Origin: Mesostigma viride
Lineage: Eukaryota > Streptophyta > Mesostigmatophyceae > Mesostigmatales > Mesostigmataceae
Length of the DNA stretch: 64,000 bases
Assembly: GCA_009746045.1 (NCBI GenBank)
Contig: RPFO01000256.1
Span: 2,494,730-2,558,729, forward strand
Direction: 5' to 3'
Positions 34,841-46,412 of the stretch are shown here, piece by piece (the first letter of the stretch is position 1; every line of letters begins with the position of its first letter). The notes below the pieces were generated by a model, which was not told the DNA's origin, searched no databases, and was given only the letters and a program-made list of their open reading frames with translations. The position numbers and the translations under genes are program-made.

Positions 34841-35325
34841 GCTATCTGGCGTGCCTCCCGCGGGATTGCACACGCGGGCGCTTCCCCACTGGGGGGGGCT
34901 CGTTGTCCTCTATGACCTGGGCCCACTTGGCCTTGTCCATCATCTTCTTCCAAATCACGGAGAGGCCTAGGCCCCCCATGTCCTCTACTAGCTGTTCTTT
35001 GAAGGTGCGGGCCTTGCGGCGTCTAACATCACTGGGCCCAGCCCACGTCAGGAGGTGCCGGCCAGGCTGGGCTGGTCGCAGTCAGTGCGGGGGGGCCACG
35101 TGAGGTGTCTACCTGGTTGGTGCGAGCTAGGTGCCCTACTAGCTGCAGGCGGCGTTGCTTAATGGTGCTGGTGATATAGGGCATGCCCTGGTACAGGTCA
35201 GGTCAGTGCGGACATGAGCAGCATATCCTACTCTGAAAAGGGAACGCAGCATGCTGGTGACCGCGCCGTCCAGCTTGCGGGCCAGGTCGGCGGTGAGGGT
35301 CCACGTCTCGGCGCCATACGTAGGG
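34841..35325 (-). pseudogene. LINE ORF2 C-terminal fragment, diverged
   Basis: The minus strand reads YGAETWTLTADLARKLDGAV, then after a gap GRHLLTW and a basic tail, parallel to GAEAWTLTPNLAARLDGTV and GRHILTWPGP in the LINE copy at 29036. It has several frameshifts. Its 3' side joins the ATGG-repeat tail at about 34700. Confidence 0.65.
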
Positions 35326-35830
35326 AATATATAGCAGTAGTGTAGATTAGCAAGGCATAGCCTACCACGCGGCCCCAGCGCATGTGCACCCATAATGGCT
35401 ATGGATGATGCATGTAAGGATTTAGCCACACCCTGCCTGTAATGGGCCCCCCATGGATGAGGCATTAAGAATTAGCTCAGCCCTGCCTATACAGAGAGTC
35501 ACTAGAGCTCTGATGAGAAGCCATGCCCTAGCTCTTGTATAGCCATGATGATCTTCCCCCTCAGGGCCGCCACCCGTGGACTTTTCGTGATAGACTCGGC
35601 ATGGACATGTGCTACACTAGACGTGACGGGCTCACCCCCGGGCAGCCTCCTGGTTTGTCTGTAATATGGAGGCAGATGGTGCGCAAGGATAGATGGCAAG
35701 TAGTGATGAAGGAGACCACCCCCAAGCCTGTGGGGGCTCCGCGTGTGACCAAGTATATGGCATTCATAGCGATTCGGGCCGCGGTGCCCACACCCCTGTA
35801 ACTAGGACCTAGATAGCTTATACCATCCAT
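35326..35830. repeat. Retroposon copy followed by family E repeat
   Basis: 35326-35545 matches the short retroposon family (GGGAATATATAGCAGTAGTGTAGATTAG, CCCATAATGG). 35570-35830 is an uninterrupted family E copy, whose counterpart at 5141 is split by a solo LTR. Confidence 0.6.
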
Positions 35831-35908
35831 TCCATCCGGCATGTTCCCCTCCCACTGAGGACTTATGCTCACGTGACGCAGTCACGTGTCTATTAATTAA
35901 TTAATTAA

Positions 35909-37644
35909 CCCGTGTTTTTTTAATTAGAACGCGATATATCGCGTTGTAAGCTTTTTTTAGAACGCGTATAGCACCTAAGGAAATTTTTTTTTCATGGTCA
36001 TGTATATACTTTCCTGAAAGCCCATAAATCAAAGGATTTTTTGAGCTACTCAGACCTACAAAATGCTAATTCATTAGAGAGATACACTGGTTTGAATACA
36101 GGGGGGTCTGACCATGACCGCGATTTCTTGACCCTAGGTCACAAGTCATGTGCTTATTCACAAATGGTTCATGAAAAAAATCTGGCTTCTTGCACGAGCT
36201 ATGGGCAACATATGCAGGCTCTGTGAAACAAAACTCAGGCCCATTGGGCCACTGGAGCTATTTTTCATTAGCATCACAATTACAACGCAGTACAACGCAG
36301 TGGGAAAAATGAGAGCCCTTCACAACATGACGCAACGACATGAGCCCCATAAACGGGGCCATAGTGAGCTTGGAGGGTCAAAACGTTGAAAATAGGTGTT
36401 GTATAAGTTATACAGCATCAAACATGCATCAAACATCATGACTGGATGACTAATATGACTGAATCAGGCAGCCATAGCCAAAGCATCATCCACTCTCACA
36501 ACGTGTTGAGCACATGCCTCGTGGGAACGGAGGTGCTGGGTTTTCATTCCATAACGCGTGCAATACTGAAAGAAAGAGGCACGTGTAATGCAAGGCTTGG
36601 ATAGGTTGAGTGATCCATGAGCTTACATGCAGGCAAAGATGACGCTGGAATGCATGCTAGCAAATGGTGGCAAGATGCTAACAACACATGATTATACACC
36701 ATGATTATGGGCACCTAGCTGGTCTTCTTGCACAATCAACGCAGTATAAACCATCAACATCCAATCCTCACGATATATGCACGGCTTGACGACGTATACA
36801 GCACCTAAATACTGCACAACTGCAACCTGCTATGGCTGACATGCAAGCAACGTCGAGTAGGATGGCGGTCTTAGAGAGGCTGGGCAGAGGTCGGTAGAAA
36901 TAAGTGGAAAACTGGCAGAAACTAGGTAGAAACACGATATACTTACGCCTGCAAGCACTATTGAGCCGGTGGCAGAGGCCATTTCCAGGAAAATACAGCA
37001 TACCGTAGCAATAGCCACGGTCACGCCTTACGCTATTTGCAGGCACCATCATGCCCGGCGCTACCCAATAAAAGTCTGAACAATTCTCGGTTTAGCCGAG
37101 AGTCCGGACGTTCGGAATGAATAAACATGTGTTAAGAAGTCGAAACACCATGGAAATACCAAGCATGGTGCCGCAGCAGACCCGAGTCTTGACGTAATAA
37201 TATGTATGCCGGTTTCCAGGGTTTCCGCATGAAAGTTGGGTGAGAAACTGGAAAAAACTACGTTTCCTTTGCCCCAGTACCTCGACAAACTCGTAGAAAC
37301 CTAATTATCAACCTTTGAACGCATCATCATGGTCGTGCCACCCAACAGCCACTGAAATTCGCGCGAAAACTGGCGAGATCTACCTGCCGCCATCGCCGTC
37401 GTCTTCACCTTCGTCCCGCGAAAATGCCTGATTTCAGTGGTACATATTTGTTTGCAGCTGTCACAAAAAAAATACCAAAAATAACAGGATTTTTTCTTGA
37501 ATTCTATGAGATGTTTCTGACCTATCTTGAAAGTTTCAGACCAAAAATCGCATGTTTAATAGGTTTGCCACGTGTCAGATTACAACGCGATACATCGCGT
37601 TCTAACCCTACAACGCGATGTATCGCGTTGTAAAAAAACACGGG
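35909..37644. mobile_element. piggyBac-like non-autonomous element with palindromic subterminal repeats
   Basis: The 14-bp perfect inverted ends CCCGTGTTTTTTTA are flanked by TTAA (35905-35908 and 37645-37648). Palindromes AACGCGATATATCGCGTT (35928-35945), AACGCGATACATCGCGTT (37584-37601) and AACGCGATGTATCGCGTT (37612-37629) lie just inside the tips. The TTAA target and CCC tips are the piggyBac signature. The 1.7-kb interior has no ORF resembling a transposase. The palindromes are candidate protein-binding sites. Confidence 0.85.
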
Positions 37645-37648
37645 TTAA

Positions 37649-38813
37649 TTAATCTTCCCCCTCATGCCAGGCCCCCCTTAGCTGGGTTGTGCTCCCAGAC
37701 AGCATGGTGGTGCAGGTGCCCTTGGTGCACCTAGAGCAAGTGTTGTTTACATTCCTACCCTTGCAGGAAGTCGCTTAGAATGTATTAAAAGCCATATGCC
37801 CCTTCTCTGGGATATGTGCTACATACACTTCCAACTGAGTTATGTTCCTAGTTTCAATGCACAAGGCTACACATTTCCATCTCCATTGATATTCATCATC
37901 CTGAAGGACTCAACCGGAAAAGATAACGGCAGGCTCGGGCTACCATGGTCCGGATTTTTCCCATTTTTCTGGCCTGCGCTGGTTGTCTCCTTGATAATTG
38001 TTTCAAAAAGGTTTCATTACATTATTTGCTGGTTGTCTTATTGATTACATGACAGTGAGACGACACTAGCCTAGCTCTTATTATTGAGAAAGTGAACGAA
38101 CCATTGAGCACCAAACCAACCGCTGGGGTGCATATGTTTTAGCACCGTTTCTTGGATTCAATGCAACAGCTCTTGGGTATGTGTAGACCCATCAATCGTT
38201 TAATGTCAGCAACTTGCCTCACTAGGCAAAAAACTTGACTTCAATGAACCAGGTAACCTGATTGGCACGTTGGGCCATATCTCCATGGGTCCAGTGCCTC
38301 TCCGCTGGGCCTCATGGCCTCAAGCCAACGTTCCAAAAGCACCTCCCACCTTGGCTGGCACACCTCTGCTGACAGACGCAGTGACTGCCTTGTACCCATG
38401 CGCTGGAGAACACAAGCGCTGGTGATCCCAACAGGGATGGCCAGGATCAAGATTTCCTTGGATACGTGCGGAGTACCGGGCCAGGATAAATATCCAGATA
38501 ATCTGGTATCCAATAATAAGGTGCATGGAGGCTGGGCTGGCAGCCATTTGCACATGGTGTTCGGATGCACTGGTGGGAGGTAACCAGAACGCCATTCGAG
38601 GCGAGCAGCTGGGGCAGCTGACCATGATGTCACAATGCGAGCATGGCAGCCAGCTCACCCTCATCAGACAAGTCATGTCCTTCTTGAAAAACGAGCGTGA
38701 CCGCGCAAAGCCTCAAGGCACCTGCGGGCACGCCATAAATACGAGGTGGTGGAGAGTCCCATTACAGGGAGAGACCCCATTAGACAGTACGCAGTCCAAG
38801 CATGATGAGGTGT
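37649..38813. other. Spacer with repeat fragments, no gene recognised
   Basis: 37660-37845 resembles the short retroposon family in inverted form, and 37845-38000 is family F (AATGCACAAGGCTACACA, GGCCTGCGCTGGTTGTCTCC). 38001-38813 shows no supported gene. A 130-codon minus-strand ORF (38241-38633) has no family I recognise. The last 100 bases are the 3' flank of the PDX1 gene. Confidence 0.45.
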
Positions 38814-40043
38814 CTACTCCGACCGCTCCGCCATCTTGGTGACCCACTTTTCCCGGATGTCAATCCCCACCATGGCCTCCCCAAGCCCTTCACTGCACTC
38901 GGCCAGGATCTTGGGGTCGTTGAAGTGCGTGACAGCCTGGACGATGGCCCTGGCGCGCTTGGCAGGGTCCCCGCTTTTGAAGATCCCCGAGCCGACAAAC
39001 ACCCCATCCATGCCCATCTGCATCATCATTGCCGCGTCCGCCGGGGTGGCCACTCCACCGGCGGCGAAATTGACAACCGGCAGCCGGCCCAGCTGCTTGA
39101 CCTCCCTGCACAGCTCCACTGGTACCCGATGCTCCTTGGCGAAAACGTAGATCTCGTCATCATCCATGTTCTGTAGCTGTCGGACGTCCGCGTTTACCTG
39201 GCGAACGTGACGCACCGCCTCAACCACATTCCCCGTGCCAGCCTCTCCCTTAGTGCGGATGAAGGCCGCACCCTCGGCAATGCGCCGGAGTGCCTCCCCA
39301 AGGTTACGGCAGCCGCACACGTACGGGACGTTGAATTTATGCTTGTTGATGTGATGGACCTCGTCCGCTGGGGTCAGGACCTCGCTCTCGTCAATGTAAT
39401 CAATTCCGAGGGCCTCGAGGATCTGTGCCTCGACAAAATGCCCGATACGAACCTGATTGTCGATGTCACACGTCACGCACAGCACAAGGACGGGTGTCCC
39501 ATACGTTAGCATGTTAAATCCTTTCAAAATTCCAGAACGCAAATATATCATAGCGTAATATATTCAACCGTCGGGTTATCCAAGCGCTACATGCCATATT
39601 CGGTCAATAAAAAACCGCATAAAAATACCTTGGCCATGACGGGGATAGTTACGGCGGCTTTAATTTCCTTGATAAGCCCAGGGTCGCTCATGCGGGCTAC
39701 GCCGCCTTCTTTGCGAATGTCGGCCGGTACGCGCTCAAGGGCCATCACTGTCATAAAAACACCGAGAATGAAATCAGCCGGACGATGGACGCATTTTGCT
39801 TCAATAACGTATGCCAAGAATAGGTTGATATGGAATCCCAGACAAAGCTTAGTGCGTCGTGAAGCAAAGAAACCGCTGCCGACCCGGCAACTTACCAGCG
39901 ACGGCACCAGCCTCCTCGGCAATCCGCGCCTGCTCCGCATTAATCACATCCATAATCACACCGCCCTTAAGCATCTGCGCCAGACCGACCTTGACGCCAT
40001 AGGTGGCCTTGCCATTCTCAGCAACTGCGTTTCCGCTCACCAT
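38814..40043 (-). CDS. PDX1: Pyridoxal 5'-phosphate synthase subunit PDX1/PdxS
   Basis: Makes vitamin B6 (PLP) from ribose 5-phosphate, glyceraldehyde 3-phosphate and ammonia, the ammonia coming from the glutaminase PDX2. PDX1 forms a dodecamer of TIM barrels. Three exons (39896-40043, 39629-39747, 38814-39452) with GT-AG introns of 148 and 176 bp give 301 residues, the normal family length. Key residues are present: Asp32 in [10 protein letters not shown], Lys89 in IPVMAKVRIGH (first covalent lysine) and Lys157 in [11 protein letters not shown] (second lysine). The glycine-rich phosphate site [13 protein letters not shown] and the end MAERSE are also there. The start ATG at 40043 gives a short leader before [16 protein letters not shown], as in plants and fungi. 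It looks intact and functional. Confidence 0.96.
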
Positions 40044-41189
40044 GGTCGCCGAACGTGCAAGAGCGGAGGGAGCGGTGCTGTGGACGTCTGCGTCGTTCAG
40101 GCGTTTGCATGCGCCTTTGTAGCCAGCAGCAGCTCGGGCTGCAGGCCAACGCGAACTTTTAAGTGCGCGTGGGTGGCCGCCTTTGGGGCCACGTAGGCGT
40201 GGCCCGAGCAAGCGTTTCTGCCGCGGGCCGTCGACTCGACAGGTCGTCGAGCACTGCCGAGTGCCGCAGACCGCTGGGAAAGACTTCCCGCCAAATGTTC
40301 CGTAGAGCCGTACCTCGTACTTCTGAGGAGCTGTTGCACCCTGGTTCCACGTTCAATTTGACTGCTGAGTGCGGAGGCATCGCGAACATCACATGGCAAC
40401 GTTGACGATGCCAGTCTAATATATCGCCTGTCAAGCCGCAAAATAATAATAATTTCTGACAAGTCCAGGAATAGGGAGGGACTCAAACATCTTGGGGACT
40501 CGCAGAGTCTGGAATTCGGGTCGGCATATCTGCTGCTTCGGAACATGTCTCCAGAGAATTGTAGACGACGTAGGTTGGCTTGGCATGGCGACGTAGGGTT
40601 GGTTGTCGTTAGCACAAGAAACAAACGACTACCGATGGTTTCCCGAGTGTCTGTTTCTCGCATGCTTCCAGATATGCTTTGGTGACATTACATGGGAAGA
40701 TTTTTAGCAAGCAGCCCCTCAATCTTACCTGCGACATGAATGTCTATCTGGTGCGGCTCTGCTTGACGGAATAGTGCAGTTGTCCTCTCGATTTTCGGAG
40801 CCGGAGGCACCAGTACGCTTTCTGCGGTTCGAATAAGTCAGTCGGCGGCCAATCACTTAGCATCGCAAGTCCAGCGCACCTTCCTTTGATGCTGTTATGA
40901 ACAAAGGAAGTTAGCATGTTCCGAAGGTAATACACAAGGGCGATGTCCGCATTTTTTCCTGGCTTCGAAATGGCTTATAGGCCATTTGCCGTCGTCTCCT
41001 AAGTATGGGCGACGTAGTTTCCTAGTGCAGGGTCAGAACTCAGGCATCTCCCGGCATCTTGTACACCGTTTCTTGACGCTGCGGCTAAACCGCGTGAATG
41101 AGGGTGTACCTTTGGTCGACAAATTTTGTTATGAGCAGAGAGGATTGCGCTGATGGGCTACTAGTTTGCAAGCTTGCAAGGGTGGCGGT
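40044..41189. other. 5' flank of PDX1, no gene recognised
   Basis: Upstream region of the minus-strand PDX1 gene and therefore the likely site of its promoter. The minus-strand frame is open for some distance before the ATG, but upstream codons show no conserved sequence. Small ORFs on both strands overlap and match nothing known to me. Confidence 0.4.
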
Positions 41190-42706
41190 CAGTGAACAGG
41201 CATACGCAATACGCAATCGTACGGGGCCCATGGGTATTGGGTATAATACGCTCGTACGGGGTATTATACGCAAATCGTACGGTGACTCTTGAAAATGCTG
41301 TTTTTTTAATGGTTCAGGGGGTTCCTCAACATTCTGACCAATCAGGCATGTTTTCTTTGTGTTCTTGCAATGCACCACATGCCTATATGTGACACATCAT
41401 CTCATGACATTGGCATTACCGTTGCTGCTTACAAGTACAAGCATTGTCCTGTTTAATTGTTAAGTCTGTTAAAAGCACACCATAACAAAGTTGTATGCAC
41501 AATCAGTGCACACCTGAAAAGGATAATAACACAAGTAGATATGCATGCGCAATGACACTTGCAGAGGTATAGAGATTGCTGCCACCATTACTGTAGGTTG
41601 AACTTAAAACCATGTCATCTCTGGCAGCATGGAATTGCTATATACTAAGACTGAAATACAGCACACGGTCAGTTGGCCAACTTGCCAAAAGTAATAAGAC
41701 ATTATGCCAGAAACGGACATCTTGCCTACTCGTGGTAGGCCACCATGCAATATTGATCTACATGAAGCAAGAATCCATGCGGGCTGCCAACAATGTGACT
41801 AGCGTGCAGGATACCATGCATGCCAGCAACCTGACCCAGCTTCCCTAAACCAGTAAAACACATGGTACGGTGGCTGGCTAGCAGCAGCCGGCATGGCTAA
41901 ATAAGGCATCTGTGTGCATCGCGAGTCACACCAAATACCCCGCAGCCTGCGACGCAATGCCTCCGGCGGCCTCATGCACTCGCTCACTCTTGCCTCCTTC
42001 GCATACGTGGCGCCCATGATATGGCGGGTGCTAGCCTTGCTCGGGTGGTAGCCTTGCTCGGGTGGTAGAACCCGAGAATTTTGCATCCAAAAGTGTGCAC
42101 GTCACTGAGCTTTTAGTTACCTGTCGGCTGCCCTTTTTTGTTGAGAGTCTGTTCTTTCACGATGTGTGTCTGAGACAGTCTCGAATACGGCCTGCATCTC
42201 GTCAGCCCCATCATCATCGTGTTCCATAGACGGGTCCGCACTATCACCGTCGCTAGCCATGGTGCCTGGATGTCAATTGTGCTACGATTAAATGTTAGGT
42301 GCCAGATGCGCGCCCTTGTTGGCAGACAACATAACATCGTCACCTAATTTCCTCGTCCTTCGTCTCCTAGACCCTAGTCCGACACGCAGCAATCTGCAGC
42401 AATGCATGTAAAAGTATAGTCGTACACGGCCAGCTTGGCACCTGCACGCCAGTTTATTTGTCGCGGAGTTACAGGTCGCCTCAGTCTAGTTCCGGCTCCA
42501 CGTGCCGGCCGTCCAAAATGATACCAGAAGCTACTTCGAACACGGTTCATACGCAAAAAAATACGCAAAAAATTAATACGCAATACGCAAAAAATACGCA
42601 AAAAATACGCGGTGCGTATTTTTTTGCCCATTTTAATACGCAAATCTTGCGTATGACGTATTATACGCATCGTACGGCGTAGTATACGCCGTATGCCTGT
42701 ACACTG
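41190..42706. mobile_element. hAT-like non-autonomous DNA element
   Basis: The ends CAGTGAACAGGCATACG and CGTATGCCTGTACACTG are inverted. The flanks carry a perfect 8-bp duplication GTGGCGGT (41182-41189 and 42707-42714). An 8-bp duplication and CAGTG tips are hallmarks of hAT. Both subterminal regions are crowded with AATACGCAA / TTGCGTATT motifs in both orientations (41205-41280 and 42545-42690). No transposase domain is visible. A possible short exon on the minus strand (42121-42260) starts MASDGDSADPSMEHDDDGAD, is acidic, and ends at a GT donor. It could be a remnant of a transposase or of a captured gene. Confidence 0.85.
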
Positions 42707-42714
42707 GTGGCGGT

Positions 42715-43099
42715 GACGAATTGAAAGGTGCCTGGGGGGATGGCTGGCAGGTGGTCAGGTAGTCAGACAGTCAATCAGGCAGGTAAGTAATCAGGTAGTC
42801 AGGTACCTAGTTAGGTAGTCAGTTAGACTGGTGGGCAGGCAACGAGGCAGGGAGGCAGGCAGGCAGATAGGCAGGTAGCATTTCAGGCTGCCAGCTGACT
42901 TTTCCTGTCCAGATGTTAAGCATGGGGACTGTTTTGTCAAGTTGCCTATGTCGCATTGGATGCTTTATGTGGATAGGCATGATTTAGCCTTGGATCCATC
43001 TCCTTTCCTTTGGACGCATAACAGGTCAACCTCTGATGAATTGGCACTTAATCTGTGTCACGTGAGCGAAAGTCCTAAGTGGGATGAACATGAAGTGGG
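42715..43099. repeat. AGGC/AGTC-rich simple repeat and unassigned DNA
   Basis: 42735-42890 is a loose tetranucleotide tract of CAGG, TAGG and AGTC units. 42940-43160 has a 70-codon open stretch (MPMSHWMLYVDRHD) that I do not recognise. Confidence 0.5.
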
Positions 43100-43440
43100 T
43101 TGGAATGGATCTAGATATCTAGTTGTCTCACTTAATCTAGCTTCTAGTGAGAGGGTTGCGGGCACCACACTGAGCCCGAATCACAATGGTTGCCGAATAT
43201 GGTCACAACTCACACGCGTTGCCCCTGTGTTACACCCTGGCACTCCCTTGGGGTTCGGTGGGTATCCTTCAGAAAGTTCTACCTGCAACCTATCTTTGCG
43301 TGTCATTCCACTGCATATGACAGACAAATCTGGAGGCTGCCCGGGCGTGAGCCCGTTCCTCCTGGGGTAGCACATGTCAAGTCCTAGCCTATCTCGGAAA
43401 ATCCAGCGGAGGTGAACCGTGGGCTACAACATAGTTGTCA
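43100..43440 (-). repeat. Dispersed repeat family E, inverted copy
   Basis: Read on the minus strand it has GTGCTACCCCAGGAGG, CGGGCTCACGCCCGGGCAGC, TTTGTCTGTCATATG and GGTATCCACC. It is parallel to 35590-35700. Confidence 0.55.
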
Positions 43441-43529
43441 ACACCGTCGCGTCGCTACAGTAAAATGATGTTTTCTGGCATACGCGGGCTTTTGAGTTGG
43501 TTCCCGCCGCACATTTGAAAGTGATGTCC

Positions 43530-43975
43530 TCCGGATTTTTGCCTTTGCACTGTGTGCAGTTCTTTGACGTTTGGAAACATGGCATGGCTAACAAAATAAC
43601 TGACTAGCTAGACCTTTTCATTGGTTTTCCATTTGCGGGTATTTCCTCGCAAATGGTGGGGAGCGATCGCAGCAATGGTGCTCACCACTGGACACTCCCG
43701 GCCAGTTAGGCTCGAAACACACTCCCTGATCAAGCAAGCTGTTTCCGGCCCCACCGTCTAGGTCACTGATCTAGTCGCTCTAGCTACTCGCAAGCCAGAC
43801 ATAATTTCAATGCACAAGGCTAGACATTTCCATCTCCATTCATACTATTCATCATCTTGACCGACTCGAAAACTGGGAGAATTCGATAACCGGGCAGGCT
43901 CGAGCTACCATGTACGTGGACGTCCGGATACTCCCGATTTCTGGCCTGCGCTGGTTAAAATTAAATTAAATTATA
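43530..43975 (+). repeat. Dispersed repeat family F, unbroken copy
   Basis: Carries all family F blocks without interruption: TTTGCACTGTGTGCAG, CCATTTGCGGGTATTTCC, CACTCCCGGCCAG, AAGCTGTTTCCGGCCCC and CTGGCCTGCGCTGG. It serves as the reference for the split copy at 32635/33790. Confidence 0.65.
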
Positions 43976-44810
43976 ACATGACTCCGCTTCAAGCTGTTGG
44001 GGAGTTGGCTTCCTGACACTGCCGACGACGTGGACACCCGCATCGGCCTTTCCTGGGCCAAGCTCGGTTCGCTCAACACCTACTGGCGCTCGAAGGGCCT
44101 GGGCGAGCACCGCAAGCGCATGCTCTTCAAGGTCCTCGTCCTCACGGTGCTCTCGTATGGCGCCGAGGCGTGGACACTCACACCCAAACTGGCAGCTAGG
44201 CTAGACGGCACGGTTTACAGGATGCTCCGACAGGTCCTTAACGTAGGGTTTTCCGAGCGTCCGTCATCAGAGTCTTCGTATCATGGCATGCCTCGTATTT
44301 CGGACGAGATTAGGCAGCGTAGGATAGCATTTGTAGGACACCTTGCTCGCACCAGCCATGCAGGTCGACACCGCCCTTGGTCTGGCCGGCCCCCAGCGGC
44401 TTGGCCAGCCAGGGCGACACATTCTGACCTGGCCTGGCCCCGAGGGCATTCCCAAAAGGGTAGGGAAACCTGTCACGAACTACACCCAGATGTTGCTGGA
44501 CGACCTAGTGGTCCCAGCCCAGTTTGAGTACCGCATCCACTCTCTCTCCCGTCTTTGGACTGCCATGCAGGACAAGATGCGGTGGACGAAGATTGTCAAG
44601 GCGCACACGCCCGACCAGCTGTGGGCAAGCCCCCTTCCCCCCAAGCGGAGGAGGCGTTTTGATGAGTAGTGTAGTGAGGATTTTCTAGACTAGATAGCTT
44701 AGAGTTAGGCTAGTTCGATCACGCGGCTTCCTCCATCCCATCCATCATGGAATATGTGCTACATGATCTCCCCACGGAGGCATGTTATAATTTAATTTAA
44801 TTTTTTAATG
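43976..44810 (+). pseudogene. LINE ORF2 C-terminal fragment and 3' tail, second copy
   Basis: Starts in RFKLLGSWLPDTADD and follows the copy at 29380-30215 closely, with scattered changes (KPYWRMKG here TYWRSKG). A small insertion near 44360 shifts the frame after FVGHLARTSHA. The coding part ends near 44669 and the tail near 44810 in a T/A run. It is truncated at the 5' end, as is usual for LINE copies. Confidence 0.8.
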
Positions 44811-44839
44811 ACTCCGTTGAGAGATCATTAATTAATTAA

Positions 44840-45190
44840 TGAATTAAACTCGTGCTCTCGTTGGGGAGTCATGGAGCATTAACCCCGATGGATGGATGGA
44901 GGGAGGGAGTCAGGGAGGGAGCCCTGGAGGGAGGGAGGGAGGGAGGGGAGGGGTGGGTGGGTGGGTGGGTGGGTGGGTGGGTGGGTGGGTGGGTGGGTGG
45001 GTGGGTGGGTGGGTGGGGGTGGGTGGGTGGGTGGGTGGGTGGGTGGTGGGTGGTGGGTGGGTGGGTGGGTGGGTGGTGGGTGGGTGGGTGGGTGGGTGGG
45101 TGGGTGGGTGGGTGGGTGGGTGGGTGGGTGGGTGGGTGGATGGATGGATGGATGGATGGAGATCGACACGCAATCCTACTACCGGTCTAA
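44840..45190. repeat. (GGGT)n microsatellite at a LINE-type 3' end
   Basis: About 200 bp of near-perfect GGGT units (44949-45140), bordered by GGGA units on the left and GATG units on the right. The left flank (CTCGTGCTCTCGTTGGGG, GCATTAACCCCGATGG) matches 34675-34725, where only a few ATGG units are present. The tract has therefore expanded from a LINE tail. ORFs within it are a by-product of the repeat. Confidence 0.9.
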
Positions 45191-45196
45191 GCTATT

Positions 45197-45473
45197 CTGA
45201 TTTGGCACGCCGCAAAGGTGAAAACCATTTGCGTTCAGTGCCGGTCCGCGGAAAACGCGATCTGCAAATGAATCCAGGCCGGAATCGAACTGGGGACCTC
45301 TCGCACCCACTTTTGCTGACTATAGGACGGACGTCTCCTGATCCTAAGGCATCGCCAGCTGACACCTACAGTCCAACCGCAAAGTTCTCCTTTCCGGGGA
45401 GTGATGCAAGCCATTCGGATTTTGTACTAGATAAATCATTCGAGATCTGTGTGTGTAGTAGGAGTATTACACA
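45197..45473 (-). mobile_element. SINE candidate, second copy, with 13-bp target duplication
   Basis: An inverted match to 6083-6350, including GGAATCGAACTGGGGACC and TCTCGCACCCAC (reverse of the tRNA-like segment). The direct repeat CGGTCTAAGCTAT lies on both sides (45184-45196 and 45474-45486). This is the long target duplication expected of LINE-driven retroposition. It is inserted in the CCGGTCTAAGCTATC part of an older LINE tail. Confidence 0.7.
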
Positions 45474-46412
45474 CGGTCTAAGCTATCTACAAAAACAAAC
45501 CTACTCTATATCTATGGTGCCCGCGACCGTAGGGGTCTTGTCTAGCATGCTTCCCGCGCTTGCAAACACGCGCTTCCCCACTGGAGGGGGTTCTTTGGTT
45601 GTATATTGGAGGCAGATATTATTCGATAGCAACTGGTTTCAAGTGAAATATAATAATTGCCCTGCGCTGATTGTCTCCTTGACAATAGTTGGTTGTTCGT
45701 TCGATGCTACCCCTTTTGCACCGAATGCAAGTTTCCTCATCCATGCATGTGTGCCGGCAAGGGTAACTGCCTGGCCGGCTGCCTGCATGAGGTTGCACAC
45801 CTGATCGCCGTTCTTACTCTCTCAGGCAACATACAAGATATAATGTAAAATCTAAGTAAGTACTTAGTACTTGCGTGTCATGCGCATGGGCATGCCACGG
45901 AGTACTGTGCTAATCTCATTAGAAAAGTAATGACAAGGAAGTTACAAATATCGTCTGCATCGATCATGCCCCATACATATATGCCTGTCTAGGTCATCTA
46001 GTCGCTCTACACATAAGCCAGCCATAATTTCAATGCACAAGGCTACACATCACCATTCATTTTCATCATCCTGAACGACTCGAACACGCGGACAAGATAA
46101 CGGCAGGCTCGAGCTACCATGGTCCGGATTAATTCTCCCGATTTCTGGCCTGCGCTGGTTGTCTCTTTGATATATGCCCTGATCAAGCAAGCTGTTTCCG
46201 GCCCCACCGTCCAGGTCATCTAGTCGCTCTACACGTAAGCCAGCCATAACTTCAATGCACAAGGCTACATGCACATTTCCATCACCGTTCATATTCATCA
46301 TCCTGAACGACTCTCGAACACGTACGCGGACAAGATAACGGCAGGCTCGAGCTACCATATGGTCCGGATTTTCCCGATTTCTGGCCTGCGCTGGTTTTCT
46401 CCTTGATATATA
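45474..46412 (+). repeat. LINE tail remnant and two tandem family F pieces
   Basis: 45487-45620 matches 34780-34900 (GCTTCCCGCGCTTGCA, GCGCTTCCCCACTGG). 45985-46172 and 46173-46412 are two successive family F fragments sharing CTAGTCGCTCTACAC, CAAGGCTACA and GATAACGGCAGGCTCGAG. 45650-45984 holds nothing else I can support. Confidence 0.55.

Noticed and set aside
38241-38633. 130-codon minus-strand ORF downstream of PDX1
   Set aside because: No family resemblance, no splice context, and overlapping ORFs on the other strand.
38802-39176. Plus-strand ORFs opposite PDX1
   Set aside because: Shadows of the strongly conserved minus-strand exon.
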